A stretch of DNA of 64,000 nucleotides from positions 11,483,258 to 11,547,257 of the forward strand of contig CM030867.1 of the NCBI GenBank assembly GCA_018105865.1. The letters are read 5' to 3'. Each line of letters begins with the position of its first letter. The stretch's first letter is position 1. The notes beneath the pieces were generated by a model that ran no database searches, had not been told where the DNA came from, and saw only the letters and a program-made list of their open reading frames with translations. This document shows, piece by piece, positions 41,201-52,469 of the stretch. The position numbers and the translations under genes were made by a program. Source of the DNA: Metaphire vulgaris (lineage: Eukaryota > Annelida > Clitellata > Crassiclitellata > Megascolecidae).

Positions 41201-44200
41201 CATAAAATATAATCAGTAAATCAGGCACTTCATATATCAAAAATACACAAATTCCTGCACCACTGATCAGTACTAACCGGATATAGTCCAGCTTAGACAC
41301 TGGTTCAACAGTGGCAGTCCCAGTTTGCTGTCTAAGCTGTGCACTGTGCTCCAAACGATACCAATCGACACCATCAGAAGCACAACCTGAAACACAATGG
41401 ACACTACTGAACACTAGATTCACTTTTAAAACTACTACTGTTCAACATCATAATGTATTTGTAATAAAGGCTTTTGCAAAGAAGATGCTAGTAACAAAGG
41501 TGTTTGTAACAAAGGTGTCTGAAATAAAGGTGTCTGTAATAAAGGTGTCTGAAATAAAAGTGTCTGTAATAAAGGTGTCTGTAATAAAGGTGGGCTTCAT
41601 GGGCACCCACAGAAATTTTTCCAGGAGGTGCAAAACACATTTTAACACAATGGACACAGTTAATATTTTGGCAAGGTTTTCAAATTTCAATGTGAAATAT
41701 TGGTATTTGCATTTTCTAGGGGGCAAGTGCCCCCTCTTGTCCGAATGTGCAGGCGCCCATGGTGGGCTTCACTCCATGACACTACTTTTGCAAATAATGT
41801 GAAAAATAGAGTAAAGAATGTTTCTTCAGTCAATGGTAATGGCTTCAACCTTACAAAGAGTGAGAGCTCTGAAAAGATGAAACTATATACTCAATACAGG
41901 GGCACAGGTGAATAAAATGAAAGTCTTACCTGTCCTAGAACCAACAGTCTTGCCTTTGACAGTTTTGCCAGCACACTTTTCTTTGGATAAGTGAGAAGAT
42001 CGGATCTTCAAGCACAGAACAATGCAAGTATAAAATTAAGAACATTATTACAACAACAACAACAACAACAACACACCATACATATATGTAATGTGAGACA
42101 AATAGCAAAGTCATACTTATTCATCGCATAAGTAACCAATTACATTAATTAACCATTGTTATAATGATTATAAAGTAAAACTATTTTGTCGTATTTATCA
42201 CATGATAGTGATAACACACTTTGGAGATTTTAAAATCGTTTTAGTAAAATTAATTAAGTCAGTTTAAACATATAATTTATCATGTCAGAAGAACATCTAC
42301 CCAAACAAAATGACCAGCGTCAAGAAGATGGCAGCAAATCCGGTCGCATAGCTGTCAATAGAAACAACAGTGGCAGTTACCAGTTACACAAACCAGGTTC
42401 AATACAAGCATCGAAGCCCAATTCAAATATAAACATACAACACACTGATTTCACGACGCCTACATTTAAATATTGTTATTCTAATTCGTCTTTTTCTTGA
42501 TTTACTTCAATTTTTGAGCAAAACAATTAATAATGCCAGGATGGCTCGTGTATCAAAATCACAGATGAAACCAGGGTCCAATTGTTTAAGGGGCATGCTT
42601 TTGATATCAAAACACATAAAAAAAATCAAGAATAAAAACAAGCACCCACACAAAAAGAAGCCTATACCTGATATGAAAATACTTACACCAGGGGATAGTT
42701 CGAGGGTCTATTGACGACAGGAAGAAGTGGGAACACGGCCATAAACAGACAGGCCAGCGACCAACCACCAAGAAAAAGCTGAAAACAGAAGACATGATCA
42801 ACCCAAAATACCATCACTCTTCTTGACCCTATTGCACCATAAGACCGATATTCAGGTTCTTAACATATTGGCTGTATGGATCGCCATGTTCAAAGGGTTA
42901 ATCAGTGATCATTACAATCCTCATCATCAGTTTTCATTATAATTAAGTTTCTTATAGTCAAGTTTATTATCATTCAGCTTATTATCATATATACTGATTT
43001 TTAACGCATTACCGTGCTGGTTGGTTCTGTAGAAATTTAAACAAAGAGGCATATATAATGATACTATATTGTAGTTTGGGAATATGATATCAACTGTAGT
43101 TATGTAGCATACCCTGTTAGAAAATTGAAAAGATTTCTGTAGCGGCCACAGTGCCATAAAAATCAGTCCGAGAGAGAGAAGTTCACGAAAGAAAAACGAC
43201 AAAATCTGAAATAAAAATGCTTCATAAGTTCATTTAACAAATCTTGGATTTGAAAAACAGTTGTTGACTAATTCACCATATCATGAACAATTCATAACTT
43301 TGACCAAAGGTAGAGCACCACAAAGCACCAAAAAGCTGCAATGAAGTATAAAAACTGAAAAAAGAAATTTAAAAATAATAAAACCGAAAAATATAGCGGC
43401 ACCAACAAAAGTGTTCCACAGATCCATAATAATTATGTAGAAAAACAAGCATAATAGCAGAAGTGAACTCACGATGAGTTCAAGTCCTACAGCCCATAGA
43501 ACAGTGCCCGTCAGAACCTGCCTTGAAAGCTGGTGATCCAAGATATACCAGTAAGCAAATTGCAAAATCTGACATCTGTGAAAAAAGGGCAAAAAAATTA
43601 CCAATACCCAGGAGGGAGGAAGACATGAATTCACAAAAATTAAGAGAAACAAACAAAATCAACAATCATCAGAAAATGACAACTGTCGTACAGAGGAAAA
43701 TTACAAGAATATGGCGTTGCCAAACAGTTTCATGAAATTGCATTTGTCAACGCAAAGACTCAAGCCCATGTCACACACCTCTGGCATACTTCGTGCCACA
43801 GGACAATTGGAAGCAGAGTGTATACATAGTATGACCACTGCAACGACTTTGCTGAAACAAAAACAGCAGAAATACTACACGTCTCTTTAAAAAATTGCCT
43901 CTAATTGCTCAACAAAAAGCATTTTAGTAAAATAAATAGAAAAATTAAACTGAAAGCAACCCAAATGCTTGTCTAAGAAATTTTCAATAAGAACTGAGAA
44001 ATTTTTCGTTTGAAGTTCTTAAATTATAAGGATGTGAACTAAAGTGTGTGATAATCAGTCAACTGACCATAGAGCAACAGAATTACAACAGCTCCAAATA
44101 AAATGAAAGCGTAGGTTGTCTTCTTGTTGTTGCGCTTTACGCTGGTGGTGTCGTACTTAAGAACAATATCCGTGTGCTGGTGAAGAAGCAGAATTACGAT

Positions 44201-44963
44201 GTAAACAATCCATCCAACAAATCCAGCGGTAATGCATGAACTGTAAATAATTACAAAATGAAGCCAAAATATTACATATTACCTACAAAATACAAGGTAC
44301 ATCCTGATTACAGCTAAACATTAATATCATAGTAACTTTTATATAAGAAACTCATATTAACTATAAAACCACTTTTATAGTAACCACATCAAATTTAAAT
44401 TGGACCAAAAATGCAACTTATTTACATTATGTAAATCTACTTGACATCATCTTCTTTTACTAATTTTATTGATTTCCCTCTATTTGGTTTCTGCAATTCT
44501 GTATTTCCTTTATCATTCTGTACACAAGTTCAAAAGTTCAATTCAGTTCAGATTGGAATTTGACGATACTGGAAGAACCATTTGAGGAAAAATACTAGAG
44601 ACATAATCATGCTAAGTTTTGCCACTATGGTGAATTTTAAACAATATCTATTATCACATGGGATAAACACCCCAACTAAACTAAACTAACCCCAGAAACA
44701 ACCGATCATAGCGGTGGTAATAGGTCAAACCCTCAAGTGCCAAGTCAATCAAACGCTTGGAGTGCTCAATCTGAAATCAAAAAAACACACACACATATTA
44801 GAACCATTTTTAGAAATCAACCACCAGAGTCTACCTGGAATCTGTGTTTTTCAGGTCTATCGATATTTTTTTGATGACTGTTATTTTATTTATTATTATT
44901 TGACTCTGTAATGTGCCCTTGCTCCTAACATTTTGGTAATATGGCACACAAGAGATTGTTAGT

Positions 44964-45029
<66 letters not shown>

Positions 45030-47650
45030 TCAGTCAATTGTAAAGGAAACTGAAACATTAATATAGAAAAGTACACACACACACACACACTCACACAAAC
45101 ACACACACGTGCACACTCCTTGGTTATTCTGCTTTAACATATTCTGCAGGGGTAACATGTACACAAGTCTGCGTGCAATACTGTAATGAAGATGCAATGA
45201 TGGATATGTTTATGCATATAGATAAGTAAGTAAACACAATCATATATATACGTACACACTGCAGCATTCTAAGAAGGGCAACTAAATCCAGGTGCCATAA
45301 AAATAAAAATACTATGAAGCAGATGTCAAGATGATGAAATCTGTTTCTGAAATCCTCTAGAATAAGCCTACCTAGTAACTGCATATAAGTGACTTATCTA
45401 CAGATAAGAGGCTTACTGCTTCAGTAAACTGCCTCTCGTTGATACGTTTTCGGATATATCTGACTTCATTGATCTGTTGAAAGCATACAGAAATAGAATA
45501 TTAACCATTATTTTAACCAGTTTTTTCTATAGAATTACAAGAAATATTATGCGATTAGCTCACTCTTAACTAATTTATTGAAGTTTATGGATAAGGTAGG
45601 CCTAAATAGCAACCATACATGGTCCATGTAGCAATTTCAACCGATCCATAAAAATGCCGTAAACGATCTTTTTCATTAAATTCAGGCTGCTACACACAGA
45701 ATAAAATAAAATAATTCTAAACAAACAGATTGAGATGCCTATTCTGCATTTGTCAACACTTCTAACAATGAAGACAGAAGCCAAAAAATGGCAGAGCAAA
45801 AATAAAATACATAACTCCAGGATGAACAGACAGATATGCATTGATGAAACTGTACTCAATTGAACATAAAATTCATCTACCTGATCTGAAGGCATAAGAG
45901 ACCTAAAATTTCAAAGCAATCTCTTATTAAATGACCAAAAATTAATACTACATGTAAATCTTGTAGTGGCACTCACATCCCTGATATCCTGGATTGATAT
46001 AGACCTTGTGTGACCGTGACTGCTATCGGTCGATGCTTCTATGCATTATGAAGTGGCGCTATAGAAGTTTAAGATTAGATTTAGATTAGATGTGTGAATT
46101 CTCATAAATCTGTCAAGTAAAGTAGAGCAAACTCATGATGGCGTATAAAATATAAACGTGCAAAGGCGTATAAAGCGTAAAATGAAAAGCCAAAGGCTAA
46201 GACCAATGCAGAGATTTTACGGCCTAGACCTGCAACACTAACAGGGACACAAGTACCTATTTGGCTTCTCATGACCTCTCATTAGTAACTCTGTGAATTT
46301 TTTTCATCAATTTTAAAACTACAAACCTTACGTATCGGTGGCGGTCAACTTACTTGAAAGGTGTGTATAGAAGCTGAAGCGTTTTGTTCTGCACGAAATG
46401 CATTTTTACCTGATTAAAAATTAAAAGGGATTAAATGTGAACAAAAAGCTACACAGCTGGTGTTCAGCAATAAAGACTAATGACAAAATACTTTCCTTAA
46501 CTAGACCAGGTCAGCATTCAAATTAGGTCAGGTCTTCGTTCTCCAGCTATCGACTTCTCCATGACATCTCTCCAAAGTTCTGTCCCTTGCTATTTCTTCC
46601 AAGGTCATTCGGTGTCTTCCGTCAGTTTTTCCGTTGAGATTCAGTCCTGCCATGCTCAAATCTCTTCCAAATCAACTACTGGATAAATACATGTAACTAA
46701 ATGGGGCAGTCTCAAAGTTTCTGCTTGTATACAACTGTCCAAATGTGCCTAGATGGCGACACAGTCCAACAGTAAATTTTGGTCAAACTGCCAAGAATTC
46801 TTCATACTTACACTGATGCTTGTTTTCAACACATGCAAATACAATGTCATAGTATGAATCCATCAGATCAAGATCCAAAAGTATCCTTAACCCCTTAACT
46901 GGGAATCCCGGATATATCCGTCCATTTTACATTGACTTACAGTTAAATACACAGTTAAGGGGTTAAAAGAGGATTCTATGTATTCCTATTTCAAAACTCA
47001 CCTCGAGCTGCTCGAGAATTTGAAGCGCGTTAACGAAGATACTCTCGGCTTTAAATTCCAAATCGGAACTCAGCCAGTCGAGTGGAATTGTTCCCTGGAA
47101 GAGGAGAAATCCAAGAAATCGAAACTTTACGAGATAATAAAAATCGTTTTAAAAATCATATGAAATGCATACACATATACATACCTACACTCCTACACAT
47201 AACCAATTATACACAATATCCATTTTTATATCCAATATTATTTTTGTATCCACTATTATTATTATTATACACAATATCCATTTTTCAATAATGAAAAATA
47301 TTACACCATATAGATGGAGATCATGAATTTAAATTGAGACAACAAACTCATAAATTTCATAGCAGTCCAATTTAATCTGTGACTTAAATATTAATGTAAA
47401 AATTTTGGCTAAAGTAACCTCCACATTTAGATAAATTACACGGAGTAACTTGAGTATCATTGTCACCCGAGGAAATCCAATCTTATGGAACGCCCTTCCA
47501 GACTTTGTCACCAACTCGAAAACCGACAAACAGTTCGTTAAGAATCTGAAGACACACTTGTTTAATGCGTCGTTTGACTACTAACCTTATGTTGTCAAGC
47601 ACTCTTGATTTAGGCTTAGGCCTTGCTATAGGGCTATATAAATTGTCAGA

Positions 47651-47721
<71 letters not shown>

Positions 47722-50700
47722 TAATAATAATAATAACTTACTACGGACTGTAAAGATATTGGAACTCCAATTAGGGTTGACATTAGTGGACTGATGTCAG
47801 CCTAAAATTAGAAAAATTACAGCACAGTACAGTCAATCCTGTTTAATGTCACTTCTCCTGAAAAACAGAAGCATGTCAACAAAACACTGAGAAATCATTA
47901 GTTTTAAAGCTCATAGACTTCAATGAAAAAATGTAGAAAATATTGAGACTAAGAAACAAAGCTGAAGTCCAAGAACAAGAGAGCCAATGCAATACCTGAT
48001 TAACATCAGATCTTTTGATATCACTTAGTTTCCAAACTGCAAAGAAAAGTTTCAATTTCAGTGAAACACAATCAAAGTTAAATTTGAAACAAATGCTTAA
48101 CAATAAACCAGGACCAAAAATACTAATGGATTCCATGCATGGAAAAAGAAACAAGTTGAGTCTAAAGGCAGCAATAAATAGTCAAAGTTCTATATTCAAA
48201 TTCTGCCTAGCTTACCATTTAACTAATCAAAAATCTCCGCTAGATTACTTATGAAGAGGAACTATTTCACTAAAATTAATGTATTCATTGTAACACAATG
48301 AACATTATTATGATGAATCACAAATAAAGAAAATAGATTTCTGAAAAACTACAATAGAATAATGCAACTGACTTTTATAACATTCATTGCAAGATATGAG
48401 ATATTACATTACATTACATATGTTAGTAGTCTTGCTCATTGTCATGCATACAAGTTGCATCAATTACAACTAGTTAATCAGGCTTAATGCTAAATTATCA
48501 TGGGAAAAATATGGTACAAAAATACGGTATAACAAAGCAAAAATATGGTACAATAATGCAAAAATACAGTACAATAATGCTTTCTGTCATCTGAAATTGA
48601 AATAACTGTATCTTTCTAAAATATAGTGAGTCAGCAGTGGTAAATAAGTAAGTGAGCAATCAAACTGTACCCTTCTTACCCTTCTGTAAGTTGTCCGATG
48701 AGGGACCGTCCTCAGGGGGCAAAGGCCCCCGAATTCCAGCTCCCCACGCAATCAGAGGTGTCAACGTCTCGCTTGGATGACCGGAGCCATGCGACCCTAA
48801 ATATTTAGACATACAGTTGAAATATATTCTAAAAATAATCAAATCAAAATGACAATCAGAAAAATTGCACACCTAGAAAATGAAAAACACCAATTAAATG
48901 TCATGGAAGAAAGACTCTTAAATTCGTTTTCATATTTCGGTGATATTCTTCAGAAGAACATATACATATTGGCACAACAAAAATATCAAAGAACCAGAGC
49001 AAGAACAGCTTTCAGTTAAAGAAAGTTCCAGTGCATCATCTAGCCGCCATTTAACTCTGTTTTAAAGCTGGTTTAACAAAGCGGATTTTTATAACGTATC
49101 ACCATAACATAAAATATAACAGATGATGGCGATGATAATGACAATGACGATAGCAATGATGATAATAGATGATGATGATGATGATGATAGCGATGATGAT
49201 GATGATAATGACGGTTATGATGATGATGATAGACTATGTTCAAACTGACCCCAGTCAGTCATCCCATGATCTGAAGTAAAGACAAATGCTGTTTGTCCGT
49301 CATCTCCAAAGAATTCTTCGATAATTCTCGCTGTATTCTCGACTCCACGATCAACGACCCCGATGTTTACCGCATATTCTCTGAATCAGACGAAGAAATA
49401 ACCACATACTTGACTCCAGACATCATACTTACCAAGAATGAATCATTGTTCAGTTTAATGCCAACATGAATATGAGAAATGATGATTCAGGCAATACAAT
49501 ACAATACAATAATAAGTAATAATAATTATACGATTAATACAATACAAGATTGCTTTGTTAAATCAACCTTGGCAAAAACACAAGGACCTTAAGCATTGAA
49601 TCAGTGGCATAGCCAGGATTTCCACAAGGGGGAAGTTTGGTTTTGGTCGTGACCAAAAAAAAGGTCATCGTTATTTATTTTTTCAACTTTAAATACGCTG
49701 ACAAGCAAAAAAAGGTCCTCAACGTACAAGCCAAGGGGGGGAGGTTTCAACCACAAAACCGCATCCCAAAATATTAAAAATGCATAAAAACACGTTAAAA
49801 TGTTTTTTCCGTCGACAGCCAAAGGGGGTTTTAACCCCCAAACTCCCCCCTTGGCTATGCTACTGTGTCAAATACAAATTAAAAGTTATTGGAAGTTAAA
49901 ATTATTTTTACATTTATGTCCTGCATATAATAATCTCATAATAAAGTTTTTAACAGTCAAATTATTAATCCTGTGAGGCAGTAAGACAGTCATCTTTCAA
50001 TCAGTCATTGGTCATGCAGTTAGTCATACCAGAAAACAAGAAATTATAAAACTGTTACCTAGAATGAGGTTTCTTAACATGTCCGCTGGTGTCAAGTCCC
50101 AGAAGATGAAGAAAGAAGACAATTTTGTCCTCATTAAGTAGCTGTTTTAAAGTTATGTTTTCCTTTGCTTTCTCAAGAAACTCCTACAAACAAATCAGAA
50201 GGCTATTCACAACTCCACTGTCGCAAAAACACTGAGCAAACCATAAACACGCAGAAAAACTATCGAAGCATTAAGTGTTTTGATGCAACGTGCCTGCACC
50301 GAATCGAAAACCCAGGTGTCGAGCTTGGTAAGGTCAGCACCCGCGAAATCTTCACTATACCCTGGATACATGTGAACAGAAACATGATTCCCTGATGCAC
50401 CTACAGACAAAGATAATGATAAGAAAAAATGGTTTTTAAACATGTCTGCTATGTTAAATTGCTGTATTGATAAAGACAAAATTGGTAGAGAAGGATCATC
50501 CAATCACTTATGGTGCAATGTATTTTAAGATTTCATGACCAGAACTACGCAAAAGTTGATATGAAATTTCATCTGCGATTGTATATATAATCGATTCAAG
50601 AAATTCTACAAATACAACATCTCTGAATTACATAAGCAAGGCAAATCCTCGACTAGTAACAGAAAAGAGCAACATAAGTACCCTTTGAAAACATTGGTAG

Positions 50701-51663
50701 TATATCAGGACTGCCCCAAGACCACGTGTGACGGCTCTCGTTAAAAACGGAATCAAATTCAACAGGGTTTTCTTTCCATCCTGAATAAAAATACCAGAAA
50801 TACTCAATAAATAAACAAATACAATAAATAATGATTTAATCGACCAACAGAGTTTATCTGTCACTATTCTGACAGGGTCTCAATTACAATGATAATGGTG
50901 TTTGTATGTCTTTCCATGTCAGGTATTTTCTGCAAAGACGTCTCCTCGTGTCTCCTTCCCAGCCATACATCAAGTAATGGATCTATTATATAGCACCTCT
51001 TATATTTCTACTCAGAGGTGCTCCAGTAAAACCATCATGGACATACTGGCTTATGAGATTTTCACAGCACCTCAAGAATAAGTAAATTCTATTGACCCCA
51101 AGCTGCACATCTATTACTTTTTATATTTCTCGCCTTTAGCCACGGCACTGACGTCCTCATAAAAGCCAGCAATAAGTGCGACATGTCCCGGACGCGACTC
51201 AGTCGGCACGCGAGTGTGCGATACGCCCCAGCATCCTTCTCTCGTCACTTTACCCCTAAAACATTCAAAGTTCAAATGTACATACGGTGTATGCAGAGTC
51301 TTAGTCCTGCACACAGAATCTTTGCTCAGATGCAAAACAGATAAAAACTCAAGTTTATAAAGAAAAATTCATCAAAAATCGATGTGACGTCAGGATTGTT
51401 GCGACAAATGCGACACTATCGTAGCGTATAAGTTGCTACCTCAGAAACGGTGCATGAGTCTTGTTGTTCTCGTCAACCTCGAAAACTTTGTCGGCCCTAA
51501 GACCGTCGGCCACGAAGAGGACGAGCCGTCTCGCGGGTGCTTCCAGCTCGTTTCTGTGCGGGGTCATGCCATGGACAAGCGGCGATGTAAAGTAAATGTC
51601 GAAAATGGAGTAGAAGAAAATCAGATGAACGATAAGACCAGTTACCACCAAAATCCAATTCAT
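38295..51663 (-). CDS. pign: GPI ethanolamine phosphate transferase 1 (PIG-N)
   Basis: ER membrane enzyme that adds ethanolamine phosphate to the first mannose of the GPI anchor precursor. The 28 coding exons are 51663-51440, 51255-51134, 50780-50682, 50400-50294, 50183-50059, 49380-49250, 48796-48680, 48036-47996, 47801-47742, 47094-47002, 46409-46354, 45902-45881, 45473-45417, 44770-44691, 44240-44068, 43851-43779, 43575-43473, 43205-43113, 42778-42687, 42351-42301, 42005-41930, 41386-41278, 40853-40751, 40468-40378, 40011-39922, 39528-39397, 38925-38809, 38477-38295. All phases agree and give 939 residues, close to human PIGN (about 931). An N-terminal membrane anchor (residues 3-25) leads to an alkaline-phosphatase-fold lumenal domain with metal-site motifs [10 protein letters not shown] (D53), [10 protein letters not shown] and [18 protein letters not shown]. 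The C-terminal half is multi-pass membrane, including [18 protein letters not shown]. Introns 2 and 4 have GC donors; exon 12 is a 22-base microexon. The start is the first ATG and matches family N termini. Confidence 0.97.
39030..39105. mobile_element. truncated family G element in PIGN intron 26
   Basis: GTTGACATAATTAATGGACAGCCCC matches the right end of the 15627-16057 element; the left end is lost or lies near 38950. Confidence 0.45.
39679..39755. mobile_element. mariner-like miniature element (family B) in PIGN intron 25
   Basis: 77 bp, CAGGGTGACACAAAA to TTTTGTGCCACCCTG, with TA at 39677-39678 and 39756-39757. G-to-A changes in the left arm show decay. Confidence 0.8.
40037..40171. mobile_element. 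135-bp inverted-repeat element (family H) in PIGN intron 24
   Basis: GGGCTCATCCATATAGTACG at the left and CGTATTATATGGATGGACCC at the right are imperfect inverted repeats. Only one copy is seen here. Confidence 0.6.
41050..41130. repeat. (AATC)n-like repeat in PIGN intron 22
   Basis: AATGAATCAATCAATGAATCAATAAATC-type four-base units; related AATCAATC units begin near 40945. Confidence 0.8.
41490..41592. repeat. 15-bp minisatellite in PIGN intron 21
   Basis: Seven or so units of AAAGGTGTCTGTAAT and AAAGGTGTCTGAAAT. The 15-base period keeps one frame open (K-V-S-V-I repeats), explaining a spurious open frame. Confidence 0.9.
44967..45028. repeat. (AAT)n microsatellite in PIGN intron 13
   Basis: About 62 bp of AAT triplets, followed by (CA)n at 45074-45108 in the same intron. 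Confidence 0.9.
45881..45902 (-). CDS. pign: PIGN microexon 12 (22 bases)
   Basis: Bounded by AAATTTTAG and GTAGATG, it contributes one base plus seven codons (SLMPSDQ), joining TPFK in exon 11 to [10 protein letters not shown] in exon 13. Without it the frame breaks between those exons, and vertebrate PIGN has residues at this place. Phase entry is 2, exit 0. Confidence 0.88.
46515..46675 (-). mobile_element. non-LTR retrotransposon fragment in PIGN intron 10
   Basis: The minus strand encodes [18 protein letters not shown] and, after a slip, [16 protein letters not shown] and a stop, resembling the C-terminal D-R-x-x-W motif of non-LTR polyproteins. Remnant only. Confidence 0.55.
46887..46966. 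mobile_element. TTAA-flanked miniature element (family A) in PIGN intron 10
   Basis: The best preserved copy: TTAACCCCTTAACTGGGAA to ACACAGTTAAGGGGTTAA, with TTAA on both sides. It ends 36 bases from exon 10. Confidence 0.8.
47455..47735 (+). mobile_element. non-LTR retrotransposon 3' end with (AAT)n tail in PIGN intron 9
   Basis: The plus strand encodes [16 protein letters not shown] sequence (ATGGAACGCCCTTCCAGACT region) and [14 protein letters not shown] then TAA, the usual C terminus of a non-LTR polyprotein. A short 3' UTR ends in (AAT)n at 47647-47735, just before the PIGN exon 9 donor. It is antisense to PIGN. Confidence 0.7.
49136..49232. repeat. (GAT)n repeat in PIGN intron 6
   Basis: Impure GAT/GATAAT triplets ending about 17 bases from the exon 6 donor. 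Confidence 0.8.
49602..49865. mobile_element. hAT-like miniature element (family E) in PIGN intron 5
   Basis: CAGTGGCATAGCCAGGATTT to TTGGCTATGCTACTG, 264 bp, related to 33383-33663. No clear duplication remains. Confidence 0.65.
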
Positions 51664-52221
51664 TGCAGATTTACTAAATAAATGAAAGACCAGACCATCA
51701 TATGACCATTGTAATTCCTTTAAAAATCACAAATTTAAAGCAATGTCTTAACACAAACTACATCTATACCCCCAGTTTTCATGCCAACGCATTATAAGCT
51801 CGGTAGAGTTTCGAAATAGGGGTTAGCTTTGCTAGCTAATTCTAACCTTTGTTTACGTATGGTTCGCCTATTCCGAAACTCTACCCCAATATGACCTTCC
51901 TGGTATTGAACCCGGGTCGAAAGAACAGTTCTCACTCTGACTGATCTCTGGAATAGGCCGGGTCTTCAGCAGATTAAATCTGTAGTACCATCGACTGATA
52001 AATCTGAGTATTATTATTGGCGCTGTAGAAGTTCATAAGTAATCCCGGCATCCACCGAGACAAGCAAAACTGAAAGCAAATGCAAACATCTCAAAGTACT
52101 TGCTCAGATTCTCTGATGAACGCTTGAAATTAAAGATTCGTCATAATTTCACAGTTTAATCTTAAGATTTATAGATAGAAAATGTATTTTCGATTTGATT
52201 GTGTTGTTTAGTAAACAAAAC
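51664..52221. promoter_or_regulatory. PIGN upstream region
   Basis: Region 5' of the PIGN start. It contains an approximately 90-bp hairpin (51803-51890) and AT-rich DNA up to the foldback element. The promoter must be within or beyond it; no TATA box could be assigned. Confidence 0.4.
51803..51890. repeat. imperfect 88-bp inverted repeat upstream of PIGN
   Basis: GGTAGAGTTTCGAAATAGG and CCTATTCCGAAACTCTACC are inverted copies around a loop containing GTTAGCTTTGCTAGCTAA. It may be a single-copy miniature element. Confidence 0.7.
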
Positions 52222-52469
52222 GGGTCCGTCTAATCGGCGGATGAGGGCGGGGCGGATGAGCTGGCGGATGAGCGGGCGGATGAACGCGGCGGATGAGAAC
52301 CGTGGCGGATGAGAAGCCTGGCGGATGAGAAGCCTATATGGGGAGGGGTCCGTCTAATCGGCGGATGAGGGCGGGGCGGATGAGCTGGCGGATGAGCGGG
52401 CGGATGCACGCGGCGGATGAGAACCGTGGCGGATGAGAAGCCTGGCGGATGAGAAGCCTATATGGGGAG
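52222..52469. repeat. left outer arm of foldback element
   Basis: Two tandem copies of an approximately 123-bp block, each starting GGGTCCGTCTAATCGGCGGA and ending GCCTATATGGGGAGGG, themselves made of GGCGGATGAG motifs. Confidence 0.9.

Noticed and set aside
41311..41802. 163-codon plus-strand frame with K-V-S-V-I repeats
   Set aside because: It overlaps PIGN exon 22 on the other strand and an intron minisatellite with a 15-base period.
43281..43472. Extension of PIGN exon 17 into the intron as a long hydrophobic frame
   Set aside because: The GTGAGT donor at 43472 and the fit of exon 18 to the family show that the open intron is accidental.
51880..51960. tRNA-like B box (GGGTTCAATACC on the minus strand)
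   Set aside because: No convincing A box, cloverleaf or repeat copies could be found, so a tRNA or tRNA-derived SINE call is not supported.
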